NCBI RefSeq assembly: GCF_000819785.1
Contig: NZ_CDBK01000078.1
Coordinates: forward strand, 1 to 64,000
Direction of reading: 5' to 3'
Origin: Aeromonas caviae
GTDB taxonomy: Bacteria > Pseudomonadota > Gammaproteobacteria > Enterobacterales > Aeromonadaceae
Length of the DNA: 64,000 nt
Under the pieces are notes generated by a model. That model was given only the letters and a program-made list of their open reading frames with translations. It was not told the origin of the DNA and made no database searches. Below are positions 18,484 through 28,642 of this stretch, piece by piece. Position numbers and translations under genes: made by a program. Numbering within the stretch: the first letter of the stretch is position 1; the number at the start of each line of letters is the position of its first letter.

Positions 18484-19935
18484 ATTTTTTCCCAGATCGC
18501 AAACTTTTGCCGCAAAGTGCTCGGCAAGGAAGACGGCGAGCAGTCGGTGGAGTCCCCCATTCCGGCCCGTGTCGCCGGACAGCGCCGTACCTTGAGCCGT
18601 GACCAGCACCCGATTTCGCGCAAAGAGATCAGCGAGAATGCCCTCAAGGTGCTCTATCGCCTGAACAAGGGGGGCTATGAGGCCTACCTGGTCGGCGGCG
18701 GCGTCCGTGACCTGCTGCTCGGGAAGACCCCCAAGGATTTCGACATCGCCACCGACGCGACGCCGGAGCAGATCAAGGCGCTGTTCAGCAACTGCCGCCT
18801 CATCGGCCGCCGTTTCCGCCTGGCCCACATCGTCTTTGGTCGTGACGTGATCGAAGTGGCCACCTTCCGGGGTCACCACCATCAGGTCAATACCAGCAAG
18901 CATGTGTCGGCCCAGTCCGATGAAGGCATGCTGCTGCGAGACAACGTCTACGGCACCATCGAAGAGGATGCCGAGCGTCGCGACTTTACCGTCAACGCCC
19001 TCTACTACAGCGCCAAGGATTTCACCCTGCACGATTTCGAGGGTGGGCTGGAAGACCTGGCCGCGCGCAGACTGGAGCTGATTGGCGACCCCGAGACCCG
19101 CTACCGGGAAGATCCGGTGCGCATGCTGCGCGCCGTGCGCTTCGCCGCCAAGCTCGACATGACCATCAGCCCGCGCACCGCCGCGCCCATCCGGGAGCTC
19201 GCCCCGCTGCTGCAGGACATCCCGGCCGCCCGCCTGTTCGAGGAGACCCTCAAGCTGTTCCTGGCGGGGGACGGTCTGGCCACCTACAAGCTGCTGCGGG
19301 AATACGGGCTGTTCCAGCCGCTGTTCCCCCAGGTAGCCGCCCTGTTCACGCCCCACGGCAACTCGCCCTACGAGCAGTTCATCGAGCAGGCGCTGATGGA
19401 CACCGATACCCGGGTCCGTGAAGAGAAGCGCGTCACCCCCGCCTTCCTCTACGCCACCCTGCTGTGGGGCGCCGTCGAGGCCCGCGGCCGGGTGCTGGAA
19501 AACGAGAGCGGTCTGCCCTGGTACGATGCCTTCATGCTGGCTATCAACGAGGTGCTGGACAACCAGGTGCGGATCATCGCCGTGCCGCGCCGCTTCACCA
19601 CGGACGTGCGCGACATTTGGGCCCTGCAGCAGCGCCTGACCCGCCGCCAGGGCAAGCACCCCGAGCGCGCCATGGAGCACCCGAAATTCCGTGCGGCCTT
19701 CGACTTCCTGTTGCTGCGCAACCGGGTCGAGCGCGGCCTCGGCGAGCTGGCGAGCTGGTGGGAACGCTATGTGGCCTCCAACCCGGACGTGCGCCCGCAA
19801 CTGCAACGGGAGGCGACCCGCCGCCCGGCGAGCGGCGAGCGCGCCGACTCCCGCAGCGGTGATGGCGAGAAGCGCAGCGGCAATGGCCGCAACCGCCGTC
19901 GCCCCCGTCGCCGCAAGCCGAAGTCGGCAGAGTAA
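18484..19935 (+). CDS. pcnB: Poly(A) polymerase I, with probable AUU start codon
   Basis: PcnB adds poly(A) tails to RNA 3' ends, promoting decay and controlling ColE1-type plasmid copy number. The nucleotidyltransferase motif is [10 protein letters not shown] followed by [17 protein letters not shown] and RRDFTVNAL are also conserved, and the last about 45 residues are Arg-rich. The family's N-terminus ([14 protein letters not shown]) begins at an ATT codon at 18484, with GAGG six bases upstream and no ATG, GTG or TTG at the matching place. E. coli pcnB is known to use AUU in the same position to limit its expression. The product would be 483 residues. Confidence 0.93.
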   Translation: MFSQIANFCRKVLGKEDGEQSVESPIPARVAGQRRTLSRDQHPISRKEISENALKVLYRLNKGGYEAYLVGGGVRDLLLGKTPKDFDIATDATPEQIKALFSNCRLIGRRFRLAHIVFGRDVIEVATFRGHHHQVNTSKHVSAQSDEGMLLRDNVYGTIEEDAERRDFTVNALYYSAKDFTLHDFEGGLEDLAARRLELIGDPETRYREDPVRMLRAVRFAAKLDMTISPRTAAPIRELAPLLQDIPAARLFEETLKLFLAGDGLATYKLLREYGLFQPLFPQVAALFTPHGNSPYEQFIEQALMDTDTRVREEKRVTPAFLYATLLWGAVEARGRVLENESGLPWYDAFMLAINEVLDNQVRIIAVPRRFTTDVRDIWALQQRLTRRQGKHPERAMEHPKFRAAFDFLLLRNRVERGLGELASWWERYVASNPDVRPQLQREATRRPASGERADSRSGDGEKRSGNGRNRRRPRRRKPKSAE

Positions 19936-19945
19936 GGATCCGCCG

Positions 19946-20443
19946 ATGATCGAGGTCTTCGTCGCCATCGGCTCCAACCTCGCCGACCCTCTCGGCCAGG
20001 CTCGTCGCGCCATCGCCGCGCTGGCGACCCTGCCCGAGTCAGAGCTGCTGCAGACCTCCCACCTTTACGGCAGCCGCCCCATGGGCCCTGCGGATCAGCC
20101 GGACTACGTCAATGCCGTGGCGCGCCTTGCCACTCGCCTCAGCCCTCTGGCGCTGCTGGACGAGCTGCAGCGCATCGAGCAGGCACAGGGGCGAGTGCGC
20201 AAGGATGAGCGCTGGGGCCCCCGGACCCTGGATCTCGATCTGCTGCTGTACGGCGACGAGGTCATCCGGCATGAGCGCCTGACGGTGCCTCACTATGGCA
20301 TGAAGGAGCGGGAGTTCGTCCTGCTCCCCCTTGCCGAGATAGCCCCCTCCCTGGTGCTGCCCTGCGGCACCCCGCTCACCGAACTGATTGCCCGCTGCCC
20401 GCGCAATGGACTCGCGATCCTGGCCGGTGCAGCAGGCGAGTAG
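19946..20443 (+). CDS. folK: 2-amino-4-hydroxy-6-hydroxymethyldihydropteridine pyrophosphokinase
   Basis: HPPK transfers pyrophosphate from ATP to the pterin alcohol in folate synthesis. The 165-residue enzyme has the N-terminal [11 protein letters not shown] motif and the signature [15 protein letters not shown], with the paired aspartates that bind Mg-ATP. AAGGA lies just upstream of the ATG, 10 bp after the pcnB stop, so it is cotranscribed with pcnB as in E. coli. Confidence 0.96.
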   Translation: MIEVFVAIGSNLADPLGQARRAIAALATLPESELLQTSHLYGSRPMGPADQPDYVNAVARLATRLSPLALLDELQRIEQAQGRVRKDERWGPRTLDLDLLLYGDEVIRHERLTVPHYGMKEREFVLLPLAEIAPSLVLPCGTPLTELIARCPRNGLAILAGAAGE

Positions 20444-20463
20444 AGAAGAGTAGGAACAACGTA

Positions 20464-21258
20464 ATGAGCAAGATCACCACTACCCACCTGCAGAAGATGA
20501 AGCAGGACGGACAGAAAATCACCGCCATCACCGCCTATGACGCCACCTTCGCCAAGCTGTTCGACGACGAGGGCGCCCAGGTGCTGCTCATCGGCGACTC
20601 CCTCGGCATGGTATTGCAGGGCGGAGACGACACCCTGGCGGTCAGCATGGACGAGATGGTCTATCACACCCGCTGCGTGGTGCGCGGCACCACCAATGCC
20701 CTGGTGGTGACCGACATGCCGTTCATGAGCTACGCCACCCCGGAGCAGACCTACCAGAACGCGGCGCGCCTGATGGCGGCCGGTGCCCGCATGGTGAAGA
20801 TGGAAGGGGGGGACTGGCTGTGTGACTCCATCCGCCACCTCACCCGTAACGGGGTGCCGGTGTGCGGCCATCTCGGCCTGACCCCGCAATCCGTCCACGT
20901 GTTTGGCGGCTTCAAGGTGCAGGGGCGCGACGAGTTCCACGCCCAGGAGATCTACCGCCAGGCGCTGGAGCTGCAAGCGGCTGGCATCCAGTTGCTGGTA
21001 CTCGAGTGCGTGCCCGTCTCTCTGGCAGAGCGCATCACCAAGGCGCTGCGCATTCCGGTGATCGGCATCGGTGCCGGCCCTGCCACCGACGGCCAGATCC
21101 TGGTGATGCACGATGCCTTCGGCATCACCTCCGGTTATGTGCCCAAGTTCACCAAGAACTTCCTGGCCGAGACCGGTGACATGCGTGCCGCCATTCGTCT
21201 CTACGTGCAGCAGGTGAGCGAGGGAACCTTCCCCGGCCCCGAGCACTGCTTCAACTGA
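20464..21258 (+). CDS. panB: 3-methyl-2-oxobutanoate hydroxymethyltransferase
   Basis: PanB makes ketopantoate from alpha-ketoisovalerate and methylene-THF, the first step to pantothenate and CoA. The 264 residues are full length. [28 protein letters not shown] and [14 protein letters not shown] are conserved metal- and substrate-binding motifs. It follows folK by 20 bp and is followed by panC, forming a folate/pantothenate operon. Confidence 0.98.
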   Translation: MSKITTTHLQKMKQDGQKITAITAYDATFAKLFDDEGAQVLLIGDSLGMVLQGGDDTLAVSMDEMVYHTRCVVRGTTNALVVTDMPFMSYATPEQTYQNAARLMAAGARMVKMEGGDWLCDSIRHLTRNGVPVCGHLGLTPQSVHVFGGFKVQGRDEFHAQEIYRQALELQAAGIQLLVLECVPVSLAERITKALRIPVIGIGAGPATDGQILVMHDAFGITSGYVPKFTKNFLAETGDMRAAIRLYVQQVSEGTFPGPEHCFN

Positions 21259-21354
21259 CTTTCTGTCGTCATGAGCGCGGGGGCCTGTGCCCCCGTCTCT
21301 CACTCCCCCCTGACGACCCCCTCTTTTATTGATTCATCTGAAGGTGAACTGACG

Positions 21355-22209
21355 ATGTTGGTTGTGAACAATCCCGCCGCGCTGCGCGAGCAGATCGGTC
21401 AATGGCATCGCGAAGGCCGCGCCATCGCATTCGTGCCCACCATGGGCAATCTGCATCAGGGTCATCTCACCCTGGTCGAGGAGGCCCGCCGCCATGGCGA
21501 CAAGGTGGTGGTCAGCATCTTTGTGAACCCCTTGCAGTTCGACAAGGCCGAGGATCTCGCCAACTACCCCCGCACCCTGGAGCAGGATTGCGCCGCCCTG
21601 GAGGCCGCCGGTGTGGACCTGGTCTTCACCCCGACGCCGGAGATCATGTATCCCCAGGGGCTCGCCAGCCAGACCTTCGTCGAGGTGCCCGGCATCTCCA
21701 GCCTGCTGGAAGGGGCGCTGCGTCCGGGGCATTTTCGCGGGGTCAGCACCGTGGTCACCAAGCTGTTCAATCTGGTACAGCCGAACGTGGCCTGCTTTGG
21801 CGAGAAGGATTACCAGCAGCTCGCGCTCATTCGCAAGATGGTGGCCGACATGGCCATGCCCATCGAGATCGTGGGCGTGCCGACCGTGCGGGCCGAAGAC
21901 GGGCTGGCCCTCTCTTCGCGCAACGGCTATCTGACCGCTGCCGAGCGGGCCATCGCCCCCGAGCTCGCGCGCACCATGAACTGGATTGCCGGGCAGATTG
22001 AAGCGGGGAACAGTCACCTCCCCTCCCTGGTTGCCCAGGCCAGCCAACGCCTCGACAACGCGGGATTCAGGACGGATGCCATCGACATCGTCGATGCCGA
22101 CACCCTGGAATCCGCCAGCGCCGAGAGCCAGCGCCTGGTGATCCTGATGGCCGCCTATCTGGGCAAGGCCCGCCTCATCGACAACCGGGTCGTCGCCCTG
22201 CGGGGTTGA
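21355..22209 (+). CDS. panC: Pantothenate synthetase
   Basis: PanC condenses pantoate with beta-alanine using ATP. The 284-residue protein has [14 protein letters not shown] (HIGH-type), [16 protein letters not shown], and LALSSRN (KMSKS-type) motifs. The start giving [10 protein letters not shown] is preceded by GAAGGTG; a longer reading from 21271 has no support. A panD is not in this window. Confidence 0.97.
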   Translation: MLVVNNPAALREQIGQWHREGRAIAFVPTMGNLHQGHLTLVEEARRHGDKVVVSIFVNPLQFDKAEDLANYPRTLEQDCAALEAAGVDLVFTPTPEIMYPQGLASQTFVEVPGISSLLEGALRPGHFRGVSTVVTKLFNLVQPNVACFGEKDYQQLALIRKMVADMAMPIEIVGVPTVRAEDGLALSSRNGYLTAAERAIAPELARTMNWIAGQIEAGNSHLPSLVAQASQRLDNAGFRTDAIDIVDADTLESASAESQRLVILMAAYLGKARLIDNRVVALRG

Positions 22210-22229
22210 GACACGGCAAGGAGACCACG

Positions 22230-22577
22230 ATGTCCAAGAAGGTTTACTGCATCGCCCAGTTCCAGCCCAAGCCGGGCCAGGAGCAGGCCCTGTTCCGCGT
22301 CCTGCAAGGGCTCGAACCCGACACCCTGCGTGAAGATGGCTGCCTGCAGTACATCGTCACCCGCCATATCCAGAGCCCCTTTGCCGAGGGGGAGAGCTTC
22401 CCCATCGTCTTCAACGAGATCTGGCGCGACATGGCGAGCTTCGAGGCCCACTGCCAGCGCGCCGGTATCAAGGCCTTCTTCGAGCGCTACTGCCTCGCAG
22501 ATGATGGCCTCGCGGCCAAGTGGAACGTCTGCGTCTACAGCGACGAGCCCGCGGACTACGATGCCCCGGCCCTCTGA
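22230..22577 (+). CDS. Antibiotic biosynthesis monooxygenase (ABM)-domain protein
   Basis: A small ferredoxin-like alpha+beta protein of 115 residues. VYCIAQFQPKPGQEQAL and FNEIWRDMASFEAH match the ABM-fold pattern of small cofactor-free monooxygenases such as YgiN-type quinol monooxygenases. Its substrate is unknown. AAGGAG precedes the ATG and the gene lies 20 bp after panC, suggesting cotranscription with the pan genes. A strong terminator follows. Confidence 0.8.
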   Translation: MSKKVYCIAQFQPKPGQEQALFRVLQGLEPDTLREDGCLQYIVTRHIQSPFAEGESFPIVFNEIWRDMASFEAHCQRAGIKAFFERYCLADDGLAAKWNVCVYSDEPADYDAPAL

Positions 22578-22594
22578 GACCGACATGTGCAAAT

Positions 22595-22620
22595 AAAAAG
22601 GCGCCCGAGGGCGCCTTTTT
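22595..22620. terminator. Bidirectional terminator
   Basis: AAAAAGGCGCCC-GA-GGGCGCCTTTTT, symmetrical, between the ABM gene and the convergent yadH. Confidence 0.9.
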
Positions 22621-22637
22621 GCTGGCAGGTGCGCGCC

Positions 22638-23411
22638 TCAGTGGCGCAGACCGGTGCCGCGGGAGATGAGCCACCAGGCCATCCCGTAGAGCACCAGGAT
22701 GAAGCCGATGATGATGAGATAGGCGGTGCCGAGGGGCACGTCGGAGATCCCGAGGAAGCCGTAGCGGAACGCGTTCACCATGTAGATGATGGGGTTCACC
22801 TGGGAAACCCCCTGCCAGAACGGCGGCAGCAGGGTGATGGAGTAGAAGACGCCCCCCAGATAGGTCAGGGGAGTCAGGATGAAGGTCGGGATGATGCTGA
22901 TGTCATCGAACGACTTCGCGAACACCGCGTTGATGAGCCCCCCCAGGGAGAAGAGGATGGAGGTGAGCAGCACGGTCACGCAGACGCTGAACAGGTGATG
23001 GATCTGCAGCGGCACGAAGAACAGCGACACCAGGGTGACGATGAGGCCGACACAGAGGCCGCGCGCCACGCCACCGCCCACATACCCCGCGATGATGATG
23101 TAGTTGGGCACCGGCGCCACCAGCAGCTCCTCCACGTTGCGCTGGAACTTGGCGCTGTAGAAGGAGGAGGCGACGTTGGAGTAGGAGTTGGTGATGACCG
23201 ACATCATGATGAGGCCGGGCACGATGAACTCCATGTAGCTGAAGCCACCCATGTCACCGATGCGCGAGCCGATGAGGTTGCCGAAGATGACGAAGTAGAG
23301 GCTCATGGTGATGGCGGGCGGCACCAGGGTCTGGATCCAGATCCGGGTGAAGCGGCTCACTTCCTTGGCCAGAATGCTCTTGAAGGCGATGTAATAGGTC
23401 ATGGGGTTCAT
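22638..23411 (-). CDS. yadH: ABC-2 type transporter permease YadH
   Basis: A 257-residue inner-membrane permease with six hydrophobic helices, closely resembling E. coli YadH over its length (IFGNLIGSRIGDM, VPGLIMMSVITN, KFQRNVEELLVAPVP, LTPLTYLGGVFY). The substrate is unknown. The start overlaps the yadG stop as ATGA, so ATPase and permease are translationally coupled. Confidence 0.93.
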   Translation of the reverse strand: MNPMTYYIAFKSILAKEVSRFTRIWIQTLVPPAITMSLYFVIFGNLIGSRIGDMGGFSYMEFIVPGLIMMSVITNSYSNVASSFYSAKFQRNVEELLVAPVPNYIIIAGYVGGGVARGLCVGLIVTLVSLFFVPLQIHHLFSVCVTVLLTSILFSLGGLINAVFAKSFDDISIIPTFILTPLTYLGGVFYSITLLPPFWQGVSQVNPIIYMVNAFRYGFLGISDVPLGTAYLIIIGFILVLYGMAWWLISRGTGLRH

Positions 23412-24325
23412 GCTTTGCGACCCTCCTCTACCAGATTGACGAACAGCTCTTCCAGCCGGTTCGCCTTGTTGCGCATGCTGAGCACCTTCACCCCCTGGGC
23501 GGAGAGCTGCTCGAACAGGCTGTTGAGGGACTGGCTCTTCTCCAGCTCCACTTCCAGGGTGTTCTCATCCTGCATCCGGCCGTTGAACTCGGGCAGGGCC
23601 GGTACGGTGGAACCCGGCACCAGATCCAGCAGGAAGGTCTCGCGACCCAGCTTGCCGAGCAGGCTCTTCATGCTGGTGTTCTCGATGAGGCGCCCCTTGT
23701 CGATGATGCCGATGTTGCGGCACAGCATCTCAGCCTCTTCCAGGTAGTGGGTGGTCAGGATGATGGTCACCCCCTGCTCGTTGAGATCCTTGAGGAAACT
23801 CCACATTGAACGGCGGATCTCGATGTCCACCCCGGCGGTCGGCTCATCCAGGATCAGCAGCTTGGGCTCATGCATCAGGGCGCGGGCAATCATCAACCGG
23901 CGCTTCATGCCACCGGAGAGAGTGCGGGCCGCCATGTCGCGCTTGTCCCACAGATCGAGCTGGCGCAGGTACTTCTCGGCGCGCACCTTGGCCTCGGCCC
24001 GCGGCACTCCATAGAAACCGGCCTGGTGAGTCACTATCTGGCTCACCTTCTCGAACTGGCTGAAGTTGAACTCCTGGGGCACCAGGCCGAGCTGGGACTT
24101 GGCCAGCTCCAGATCGGTATCGATGTCATGACCGAATACCTTCACCTTGCCGGCACTCTTGTTGACCAGTGAGCTGATCACGCCGATGGTGGTGGATTTG
24201 CCCGCCCCGTTGGGACCGAGCAGGGCGAAGAAATCCCCCTGTTTGACGGTGAGATCGATGCCCTTGAGGGCTTCGACGCCCCCCTGATAGGTCTTCTTCA
24301 GACCGCTGATTTCCAATGCGTTCAT
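23408..24325 (-). CDS. yadG: ABC transporter ATP-binding protein YadG
   Basis: A 305-residue ATPase with Walker A (GPNGAGKST), Q-loop (LVPQEFNF), LSGGMKRR signature, Walker B (LLILDEPTAG) and H-loop (TTHYLEEAE). The C-terminal about 80 residues form the extra domain typical of ABC-2 drug or polysaccharide-type ATPases. The start at 24325 (MNALEISGL) has AGGGG upstream. It is the partner of YadH. The pair also neighbours hpt and panBC in E. coli. Confidence 0.94.
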   Translation of the reverse strand: MNALEISGLKKTYQGGVEALKGIDLTVKQGDFFALLGPNGAGKSTTIGVISSLVNKSAGKVKVFGHDIDTDLELAKSQLGLVPQEFNFSQFEKVSQIVTHQAGFYGVPRAEAKVRAEKYLRQLDLWDKRDMAARTLSGGMKRRLMIARALMHEPKLLILDEPTAGVDIEIRRSMWSFLKDLNEQGVTIILTTHYLEEAEMLCRNIGIIDKGRLIENTSMKSLLGKLGRETFLLDLVPGSTVPALPEFNGRMQDENTLEVELEKSQSLNSLFEQLSAQGVKVLSMRNKANRLEELFVNLVEEGRKA

Positions 24326-24437
24326 TGCAACCCCTGTGATGGATGAGCCCATCTCGAGACAGAAAAGGCGGCTGTGACGCCGCCTGAAGACAGTCGATGG
24401 CGGGCCGGCCAGCCTGCCTTGCTACTTCGGACCCGGC

Positions 24438-24968
24438 TTACTCTTGCGGTACCACCTTGCCGATGAAAGGCAGGTTACGGTACTTCTGGGCGTAGTCAAT
24501 GCCACAGCCCACCACGAACTCGTCCGGGATGGAGAAGCCAAGCCAGTCCACCGGCACCTGAACCTCGCGGCGGGACGGTTTGTCCAGCAGGGTGCAGATG
24601 GCCAGGGATTTCGGCTCGCGCAGAGAGAGGATCTCGCGCACCTTGTTGAGGGTGTAACCGGTGTCGATGATGTCCTCGACGATCACCACGTCCTTGCCTT
24701 TGATGTCGTCATCCAGATCCTTGAGGATGCGCACGTCACGGGTGCTGTGCATGCCGGAGCCATAGCTGGAGGCAGTCATAAAGTCCAGGGTGATGGGCAA
24801 CTGGCACTGACGGCAGAGATCCGCCAGGAAGACGCAGGAGCCGCGCAGCAGGCCGATCATGACCACTTCCTCGGAGCCCTGGTAACGGGCGGTAATCTCT
24901 TCACCCAGCGTGGCGATCCGGGCTGCAACCTCGGCCTCGGGGATCATCACCTCGACAATGTGTTTCAT
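24438..24968 (-). CDS. hpt: Hypoxanthine phosphoribosyltransferase
   Basis: A purine salvage enzyme making IMP (and GMP) from PRPP and the base. The 176-residue protein has the PRPP loop [14 protein letters not shown] and the N-terminal [12 protein letters not shown] segment. The ATG at 24968 has GGAG six bases upstream; a longer start at 24980 lacks one. It is divergent from litR, an arrangement shared with hapR/litR loci of Vibrionaceae. Confidence 0.96.
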   Translation of the reverse strand: MKHIVEVMIPEAEVAARIATLGEEITARYQGSEEVVMIGLLRGSCVFLADLCRQCQLPITLDFMTASSYGSGMHSTRDVRILKDLDDDIKGKDVVIVEDIIDTGYTLNKVREILSLREPKSLAICTLLDKPSRREVQVPVDWLGFSIPDEFVVGCGIDYAQKYRNLPFIGKVVPQE

Positions 24969-25140
24969 CACATACTCCAATAATGACCAAAGGGTTATTG
25001 GCCGTTCATTAACGTCAAAACCGAGGATTCTACCACTCCAACCAGTGGGCGTCAGGCATACGTGATGCTTTTATCGGCTTATTTTAATTGATAGAGTTAG
25101 CAAGCCTTCGGGCATTATCGGTGACAATACTATAAACACC

Positions 25141-25151
25141 ATAATCAATAA
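25141..25151. promoter_or_regulatory. Candidate LuxR/HapR/LitR-type operator half-site
   Basis: ATAATCAATAA matches 9 of 11 positions of the right half (TTTATCAATAA) of the known LuxR/HapR operator, and lies 19 bp upstream of the litR start. The left half is poorly conserved. It suggests autorepression, as known for hapR and luxR, but this is inference. Confidence 0.4.
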
Positions 25152-25169
25152 CTATTAGATGAAAAAACT

Positions 25170-25784
25170 ATGGAACCACGCGCAGAAATAAGACGTCGAA
25201 CCCGGCTTTCGCCGGAGGCTCGCCGTGATCAATTGATGGAGTGTGCCGTCGAGGTATTTTCCCGTCGCGGCATCGGCCGTGCGGGGCATGCCGAGATAGC
25301 CGAACAGGCAAAGGTCTCGGTTGCGACCGTTTTTAACTATTTCAATACTCGTGAAGATCTGGTCGACGAAGTGCTGACAGAAATCGAAGCCTTCGTACAG
25401 CAGATCCTCGAACAGGCCTACAACGGTCAGGGCTCCGCCAGGGAGAGCATTCACCGCCACGTGAAGCTGTTCGTTGACGCCGCCTATGACAAGCCCGATC
25501 ACGCCAGCATCTGGCTGGAGTGGAGCTCCTCGGTGCGGGAAGAAGTGTGGCCTCGCTACACCAGGCTGCTGGACAAGGCGCTGGAGCGCATTGCCCCCCA
25601 CCTGCAACGGGCCATCGACAACGGCGAGATCCAGAGCGTGCTGTCGGCGCAGGATCTGGCCCGCTCCCTGACCGGTTTTGGCTATGTGATGATGCAGATG
25701 ATCAATCAGCCACAGCGTCCGAGCCGGGAAGAGGTGACGGATTTCCTGTTCAAGTACGTGACTGCCCCCATCCAGGCCAGCTGA
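25170..25784 (+). CDS. litR: TetR-family quorum-sensing master regulator, LitR/HapR/LuxR type
   Basis: A 204-residue TetR-fold regulator. The DNA-binding half is very close to Vibrio HapR/LuxR: RTRLSPE, QLMECAVEVFSRRGIGR, VSVATVFNYFNTREDLVDEV. The ligand/dimer half is more diverged but keeps WLEWSSSVREEVWP. In Vibrionaceae these proteins control the high-cell-density regulon. The position divergent from hpt supports orthology. The ribosome site is weak, and an out-of-frame ATG lies at 25159, which fits post-transcriptional control, although no Qrr target could be recognised. A strong terminator follows. Confidence 0.9.
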   Translation: MEPRAEIRRRTRLSPEARRDQLMECAVEVFSRRGIGRAGHAEIAEQAKVSVATVFNYFNTREDLVDEVLTEIEAFVQQILEQAYNGQGSARESIHRHVKLFVDAAYDKPDHASIWLEWSSSVREEVWPRYTRLLDKALERIAPHLQRAIDNGEIQSVLSAQDLARSLTGFGYVMMQMINQPQRPSREEVTDFLFKYVTAPIQAS

Positions 25785-25801
25785 CTCGCGCAGATGTTGA
25801 C

Positions 25802-25840
25802 AAAGCGGCGCCGGGCTTTACAGCCCGGCGCCGCTTTTTT
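25802..25840. terminator. Strong terminator between litR and ubiX
   Basis: A 13-bp perfect stem (GCGGCGCCGGGCT / AGCCCGGCGCCGC) with a 4-nt loop and a T6 tail on the plus strand, between two convergent genes. Confidence 0.92.
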
Positions 25841-25857
25841 GTCCGCTCCCCACCGTA

Positions 25858-26469
25858 TCAGTGGTTGGCATAACCCCAGCGACTGGTCAATTCATGCTCG
25901 ACACCCAGGTGGTCGAGGATGCGGGCGACCATGAAGTCCACCAGATCCTCGATGCTTTTGGGTTCATGGTAGAACCCTGGCGCCGCCGGCATGATGGTCA
26001 CGCCAAGACGGGCAAGCTTGAGCATGTTCTCCAGATGGATCGCCGAGAAGGGGCTCTCCCGGGGCACCAGAATCAGCTGGCCTCGCTCCTTGATCACCAC
26101 GTCCGCCGCCCGCTCCAGCAGGTTGTCCGAGGTGCCGTTGGCGATCGCCGAGACGGTGCCCATGGAGCAGGGGCAGACCACCATCTGTTTGGGGGCCGCC
26201 GAGCCGGAAGCCACCGGCGAGAACCACTCCTCCTTGCCGCAGGCGACGATCTGACCCTCTTTGGCACCATATTGGCGACAGAGGTACGCCGACAGCTCCC
26301 TGGGGGAGCCCGGCCAATCCTGCTGTTGCTCGGTCTTGAGCACAACCCTGGCCGCCGAGGAGGCGAGCAGGAAGACCCGATAGTCTGCCTGCACCAGGCA
26401 TTCCAGCAGGCGCAGGGCATAGGGAGCGCCGGAGGCGCCGGTCAGCGCCAGGGTGATGGCCTTGTTCAT
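25858..26469 (-). CDS. ubiX: Flavin prenyltransferase UbiX
   Basis: UbiX prenylates FMN to give the cofactor of the UbiD decarboxylase in ubiquinone synthesis. The 203-residue protein has [28 protein letters not shown] (phosphate and flavin binding) and [16 protein letters not shown]. Its ATG overlaps the mpl stop (ATGA), so it is translated after mpl on the same transcript. No ubiD is nearby. Confidence 0.96.
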   Translation of the reverse strand: MNKAITLALTGASGAPYALRLLECLVQADYRVFLLASSAARVVLKTEQQQDWPGSPRELSAYLCRQYGAKEGQIVACGKEEWFSPVASGSAAPKQMVVCPCSMGTVSAIANGTSDNLLERAADVVIKERGQLILVPRESPFSAIHLENMLKLARLGVTIMPAAPGFYHEPKSIEDLVDFMVARILDHLGVEHELTSRWGYANH

Positions 26470-27836
26470 GATGCGCTCTGCAGCTCCTTGAGGCGGGCGA
26501 TCAGCTTGTCGTGAATGCCGCCGAAGCCGCCGTTGCTCATGATCAGAATATGATCCCCTGGGCGGCTCTCGGCCACCAGGGCGCCAATCAGGGCATCAAG
26601 GGCCTCGAATACCCGGGCAGGCCGGGTCATGTGGGCCGTCACCTCCCCCAGATCCCAGCCGATGTTGGGGGGCTGGAAGAAGAACACCTCGTCGGCGCCG
26701 TCGAAGCAACCGGCCAGTTCCTCCTTGTGAACCCCGAGCTTCATGGTGTTGGAGCGGGGCTCCAGCACCGCCATGATGCGGGCCTTGCCCACCTTGGCGC
26801 GCAGGCCGCCCAGGGTGGTCTCGATGGCGGTGGGGTGGTGGGCGAAGTCGTCATAGACGCTGATGCCGGCCACTTCCCCTTTCAGCTCCATGCGCCGCTT
26901 GGGGGACTTGAACTGGCAGAGGGCGTTGATCCCGTGCTCCACCATGACACCGGCATGACGGGCGGCGGCGATGGCCATCAGACCGTTGTTGACGTTGTGC
27001 TCGCCGATGCACTCCCAGTGCACCTCCCCCTGTTTCACGCCATCCAGCCACACCTCGAAGGCGGAGCCGTCATCGGCCAGCTTGACCGCCTTCCACTTGG
27101 CGTCGTCCTGGCCCACCAGCTCCACCTCGCTCCAGCAGCCCATCTCGCGCACGGCGGTAAGGTTGTCATCACCTTTGGGGAAGAGCACCCGGCCGTTGCT
27201 CGGCACGGTGCGCATCAGGTGGTGGAACTGGCGCTGGATGGCGGCGAGATCCGGGAAGATGTCCGCGTGGTCGAACTCCAGGTTGTTCATCACCAGGGTG
27301 CGCGGGTGGTAGTGGACAAACTTGGATCGCTTGTCGAAGAAGGCGCAGTCATATTCGTCCGCTTCAATCACAAAGAAGGGAACCGAGCCGAGACGGGCGG
27401 AAACCGGGAAGTTGCCCGGCACGCCGCCGATGAGGAAACCGGGTTCCAGCTTGGCATACTCCAGCACCCAGGCCAGCATGCTGGCGGTGGTGGTCTTGCC
27501 ATGGGTGCCCGCGACGGCCAGCACCCAGCGATCTTTCAGCACGTGCTCCAGCAGCCACTGGGGGCCGGAGATATAGGGCAGATTGCGGTCCAGCACATAT
27601 TCCACACAGGGGTTGCCACGGCTCATGGCATTGCCGATCACCACCAGATCCGGCGCAGGATCGAGCTGGGAGGGGTCGTAGCCTTCGGTCAGTTCGATGC
27701 CCTGTTGCTCGAGCTGGGTGCTCATGGGGGGATAGACGTTGGCGTCGGAGCCGGTCACCCGATAGCCAAGCTGTTTTGCCAACACCGCCAGACCACCCAT
27801 GAAGGTGCCGCAGATCCCGAGAATGTGAATGTGCAT
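26466..27836 (-). CDS. mpl: UDP-N-acetylmuramate:L-alanyl-gamma-D-glutamyl-meso-diaminopimelate ligase
   Basis: Mpl recycles murein tripeptide by ligating it to UDP-MurNAc. The 456-residue Mur-ligase has [20 protein letters not shown] at the N-terminus, the ATP loop [12 protein letters not shown], and [10 protein letters not shown] in the C-terminal part. The ribosome site (AAGG) is somewhat distant from the ATG at 27836, but the start agrees with the family. It is divergent from ppa and coupled to ubiX. Confidence 0.96.
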   Translation of the reverse strand: MHIHILGICGTFMGGLAVLAKQLGYRVTGSDANVYPPMSTQLEQQGIELTEGYDPSQLDPAPDLVVIGNAMSRGNPCVEYVLDRNLPYISGPQWLLEHVLKDRWVLAVAGTHGKTTTASMLAWVLEYAKLEPGFLIGGVPGNFPVSARLGSVPFFVIEADEYDCAFFDKRSKFVHYHPRTLVMNNLEFDHADIFPDLAAIQRQFHHLMRTVPSNGRVLFPKGDDNLTAVREMGCWSEVELVGQDDAKWKAVKLADDGSAFEVWLDGVKQGEVHWECIGEHNVNNGLMAIAAARHAGVMVEHGINALCQFKSPKRRMELKGEVAGISVYDDFAHHPTAIETTLGGLRAKVGKARIMAVLEPRSNTMKLGVHKEELAGCFDGADEVFFFQPPNIGWDLGEVTAHMTRPARVFEALDALIGALVAESRPGDHILIMSNGGFGGIHDKLIARLKELQSAS

Positions 27837-28000
27837 ACCGCTGCCTTTTCCAGTAAAGGGAGTGCGCATTCTAGGGTCTGTTGACCCGGTGGCACAAGCC
27901 GCGCCCATGGGGAGCGAAGGCATCGGCGCCCGCAGACGACAGAAATCGGGCAAGCGCGGGGAAAAGCCACCCTCCGCCACGCCACCCGGCCCTTGAAATA

Positions 28001-28028
28001 TGGTCATTTGACGGGACATCGCTATAAT
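28001..28028 (+). promoter_or_regulatory. Probable ppa promoter
   Basis: A perfect TATAAT (28023-28028) lies 41 bp before the ppa start, with TGGTCA (4 of 6) 16 bp upstream as -35. Confidence 0.55.
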
Positions 28029-28069
28029 GTCGGCCTGCAAACTTGACTCCAACACTCAAAGGAAACGTC

Positions 28070-28600
28070 ATGAGCCTGAACCTGGTACCGGCCGGCAAGA
28101 GCCTGCCTGACGACATCTACGTCATCATCGAAATCCCGCAGAACGCCGACCCGATCAAATACGAAGTCGACAAGGACAGCGGCGCCATCTTCGTTGACCG
28201 TTTCATGTCCACCCCGATGTTCTACCCGTGCAACTACGGTTATGTGAACGCCACCCTGTCCCTGGACGGGGATCCGGTCGACGTGCTGGTTCCGACTCCC
28301 TACCCGCTGCTGGCCGGCTCCGTCATCCGTTGCCGCCCGGTCGGCGTGCTGAAGATGACCGACGAATCAGGCGAAGACGCCAAGATCGTGGCCGTTCCCC
28401 ACTCCAAGCTGACCAAGCAGTACGATCACATCCAGGATGTGAACGATCTGCCCGAGTTGCTGAAAGCCCAGATCCAGCACTTCTTCGAGCGCTACAAAGA
28501 GCTGGAAGCGGGCAAGTGGGTCAAGGTGGAAGGTTGGGGCGACAAGGCCGCTGCCGAAGCCGAGATCAAGACCTCTGCCGAGCGTTACGCTGCAAAATAA
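28070..28600 (+). CDS. ppa: Inorganic pyrophosphatase
   Basis: A soluble family I pyrophosphatase that drives biosynthesis by hydrolysing PPi. The 176-residue protein has the signature DGDPVDVLV with metal-binding aspartates and the N-terminal [15 protein letters not shown] region. ATG at 28070 follows AAAGGAAA. It removes PPi produced by reactions such as that of CysDN encoded elsewhere in the window. Confidence 0.98.
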   Translation: MSLNLVPAGKSLPDDIYVIIEIPQNADPIKYEVDKDSGAIFVDRFMSTPMFYPCNYGYVNATLSLDGDPVDVLVPTPYPLLAGSVIRCRPVGVLKMTDESGEDAKIVAVPHSKLTKQYDHIQDVNDLPELLKAQIQHFFERYKELEAGKWVKVEGWGDKAAAEAEIKTSAERYAAK

Positions 28601-28613
28601 GCGTATCCCTCGC

Positions 28614-28642
28614 AAAAAAAGGCGCCTTATGGCGCCTTTTTT
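28614..28642. terminator. Bidirectional terminator of ppa
   Basis: A7-GGCGCC-TTAT-GGCGCC-T6, symmetrical. The stop codon of the convergent small gene lies inside its loop. Confidence 0.85.

Noticed and set aside
21271-21354. N-terminal extension of panC
   Set aside because: The extension is unlike any PanC and lacks a ribosome site, while ATG 21355 has one and matches the family.
25084-25169. Qrr small-RNA target in the litR leader
   Set aside because: No stretch complementary to the conserved Qrr core could be recognised by eye.
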